This document shows positions 5,916 through 7,350 of a DNA stretch of 7,350 nt, in pieces. Both the position numbers and the translations under genes were made by a program. Numbering within the stretch: the stretch's first letter is position 1; each line of letters begins with the position of its first letter. Source of the DNA: Oscillospiraceae bacterium (GTDB lineage Bacteria; Bacillota; Clostridia; Oscillospirales; Oscillospiraceae); contig JAEDKB010000078.1 of NCBI GenBank assembly GCA_016296045.1, positions 1-7,350 of the forward strand, in the 5' to 3' direction. Under the pieces are notes generated by a model. That model had not been told where the DNA came from. It was given only the letters and a program-made list of their open reading frames with translations, and did not search any database.

Positions 5916-5968
5916 GCCAAAAGCAGGGAAAATACTTCCGTAGATGAAACAGAAAGAAGTCTGAACAC

Positions 5969-7350
5969 ATGGCATCTATCACCGATAAAAAGGAAATATT
6001 TGAAAAAATGCCTGTTCCGAAGGCAATCGCAGCAATGGCGGTTCCGACGATTATCAGCCAACTGATCAACCTGATCTATAATTTGGCCGATACTATTTTT
6101 ATCGGACAGACGGGAGACTCCATAAAAATCGCATCAATTACCGTGGTTTTTACGATTTTTATGATGACCGTTTCGTTCTCCAATCTGTTCGGTATCGGCG
6201 GCGGCAGCCTGATTGCCCGATTGATCGGCGCAGGACGGGAGGAGGATGCGAAAAAAGTATGCTCCTTTAGTGTTTACGGCGCACTGGTTACGGCACTGCT
6301 GTATTCCTTGCTCATCGGCGTGTTTCTTGATCCGGTGCTTCGTCTGCTCGGCGCTTCCGACCGATCGATCGGCTATGCCAGAGAATATACCGTTCTGGTC
6401 GTAATTATCGGCAATGTGCCGGTCATTCTTTCTATGACCGTCGCTCATCTGCTGCGCAACGCCGGTTATTCCAAGCAGGCGAGCATCGGTCTGAGCGGCG
6501 GCGGAATTCTGAATCTCGTCCTCGATCCGCTGTTCATGTTTGTGATCCTGCCGCAGGGCAGGGAGGTCTTCGGTGCTGCGCTGGCGACTTTGCTGTCCAA
6601 TGTTGCATCCTGCGTCTACCTTTTGCTGACGCTGCGCCGTGTATCAAAAGCGGCACCGCTGAGTCTTCGCTTCCGTGATGCGCTGAAAACCGGAAAGACG
6701 GAAATCAAAAATTTGTTTGCAGTCGGCATTCCGTCCGCGATTCTGACAGCGTTGTTTGACGTTGCAAACATCTTCCTCAATTCGATCATGTCCTATTTCC
6801 ACGGCGACCTTGCGCTTGCCGCGACCGGAATCGTAATGAAGGCCGAGCGTCTGCCCAATGCCATCAATATCGGCCTGTGTCAAGGAATGCTTCCGATTGT
6901 TGCCTATAACTATTCCTCCGGCAACCGTGAACGGATGCACAAGGTCATCAAAACCGTCCGCATCTACGGATTGCTGATCAGTGCGATCTGTATCGTCCTG
7001 TTTGAAATCTTTGCCGCACCGATTTCGCGTATTTTCCTGAATACGGCAAACGGTAACGCGGAGGACGCAAAAACGACGCTCGCATTTGCAACGCTTTTCC
7101 TGCAGATTCGATGTGTGGCAGCCATTCCGCAGTTTTTGAATTATCATACCTCCTTCTGTATGCAGGCGGTGGGAGACGGGCGCGATACGCTCCTGCACGC
7201 AGTAACGCGGGAATTTGTATTCTATATTCCGTTTATGTTCCTGCTCAATGCGCTGTTTGGACGAAACGGACTGATCTGTGCTCTGATTGCAGGCGAGAGC
7301 TGCGGCGCGATATTTGCGCTGATCCTGTTTGCCCGTTGGAAAAAGAAGAA
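5969..7350 (+). CDS. MATE-family efflux transporter, truncated by window edge
   Basis: The frame opens at ATG 5969 and has no stop before the right edge, giving 460 residues, close to the usual full length of 440-460, so only a few residues are likely missing. It reads as a hydrophobic protein of about 12 membrane helices in the inner membrane, an Na+- or H+-coupled exporter of drugs or metabolites. Typical MATE motifs are LINLIYNLADTIFIGQTGD (32-50), NLFGIGGGSLIARLIGAGREEDAKK (72-96), LLRNAGYSKQASIG (161-174) and ILNLVLDPLFM (180-190). It ends in a hydrophobic helix followed by basic residues (RWKKK). The pattern is closest to the MepA/NorM-like bacterial MATEs, but I cannot name a substrate. 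An in-frame TGA at 5945 and the absence of other starts fix the ATG, yet only a poor purine-rich site (AAAGAAG) precedes it. No convincing promoter is seen, so it may depend on read-through or on an unusual promoter. Confidence 0.9.
   Translation, partial: MASITDKKEIFEKMPVPKAIAAMAVPTIISQLINLIYNLADTIFIGQTGDSIKIASITVVFTIFMMTVSFSNLFGIGGGSLIARLIGAGREEDAKKVCSFSVYGALVTALLYSLLIGVFLDPVLRLLGASDRSIGYAREYTVLVVIIGNVPVILSMTVAHLLRNAGYSKQASIGLSGGGILNLVLDPLFMFVILPQGREVFGAALATLLSNVASCVYLLLTLRRVSKAAPLSLRFRDALKTGKTEIKNLFAVGIPSAILTALFDVANIFLNSIMSYFHGDLALAATGIVMKAERLPNAINIGLCQGMLPIVAYNYSSGNRERMHKVIKTVRIYGLLISAICIVLFEIFAAPISRIFLNTANGNAEDAKTTLAFATLFLQIRCVAAIPQFLNYHTSFCMQAVGDGRDTLLHAVTREFVFYIPFMFLLNALFGRNGLICALIAGESCGAIFALILFARWKKK

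Noticed and set aside
5484..5975. 163-codon minus-strand frame opposite the P-loop gene, and similar frames at 6134-6448 and 6644-7198 opposite the MATE gene
   Set aside because: All mirror well-supported coding frames on the plus strand, and none has recognisable motifs.
1..7350. CRISPR arrays, insertion sequences, riboswitches and toxin-antitoxin pairs
   Set aside because: I looked for repeated units, transposase-like frames, long structured leaders and paired small genes and saw none. The gaps between genes are all under 160 bp apart from the tRNA region (422-744), which is filled by the tRNA and two terminators.

Overview
The window looks like ordinary chromosomal DNA of a Gram-positive, Clostridia-type bacterium; my best guess is the Oscillospiraceae/Ruminococcaceae, inferred from protein character only. 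Three things point there. The genes have strong AGGAG/GGAGG-type ribosome binding sites and one TTG start. Mini-RNase III and a bacterial RqcH are both present. The glucose-6-phosphate isomerase is the short Bacillota type, and the glucokinase is a ROK-family enzyme.

Layout from left to right. Positions 2-421 hold the 3' end of a gene for a DUF4357-domain protein, probably of the GIY-YIG nuclease group. A complete tRNA-Leu(UAG) follows at 518-602, enclosed by a 12-bp inverted repeat and ending in its own intrinsic terminator. A second terminator faces it and closes a minus-strand operon running glcK (ROK glucokinase), mrnC (Mini-RNase III), rqcH (ribosome quality control factor). This operon starts from a recognisable promoter at 3895-3923. 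Divergent to it, pgi is read on the plus strand, so glucokinase and glucose-6-phosphate isomerase share one 153-bp regulatory interval. Downstream of pgi comes a small P-loop protein of unknown function with its own promoter and a hairpin terminator. Last is a MATE-family multidrug/cation antiporter gene that runs off the right edge.

Functional links. GlcK makes glucose-6-phosphate and Pgi converts it to fructose-6-phosphate, so the centre of the window is the entry to glycolysis. MrnC (23S rRNA 3' maturation) and RqcH (rescue of stalled 50S subunits by alanine tailing) both act on the large ribosomal subunit. They are translationally coupled by an 11-nt overlap. The DUF4357, P-loop and MATE genes have no clear link to these.

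I did not find a new system. The points most worth a second look are the small P-loop protein with a perfect 7-bp inverted repeat exactly between its -35 and -10 boxes, the shared glcK/pgi control region, the inverted repeat enclosing the tRNA, and a Glu-Arg pair where RqcH proteins classically have Asp-Arg. The many long antisense open frames, including one of about 420 codons opposite pgi, are best explained as codon-bias shadows.
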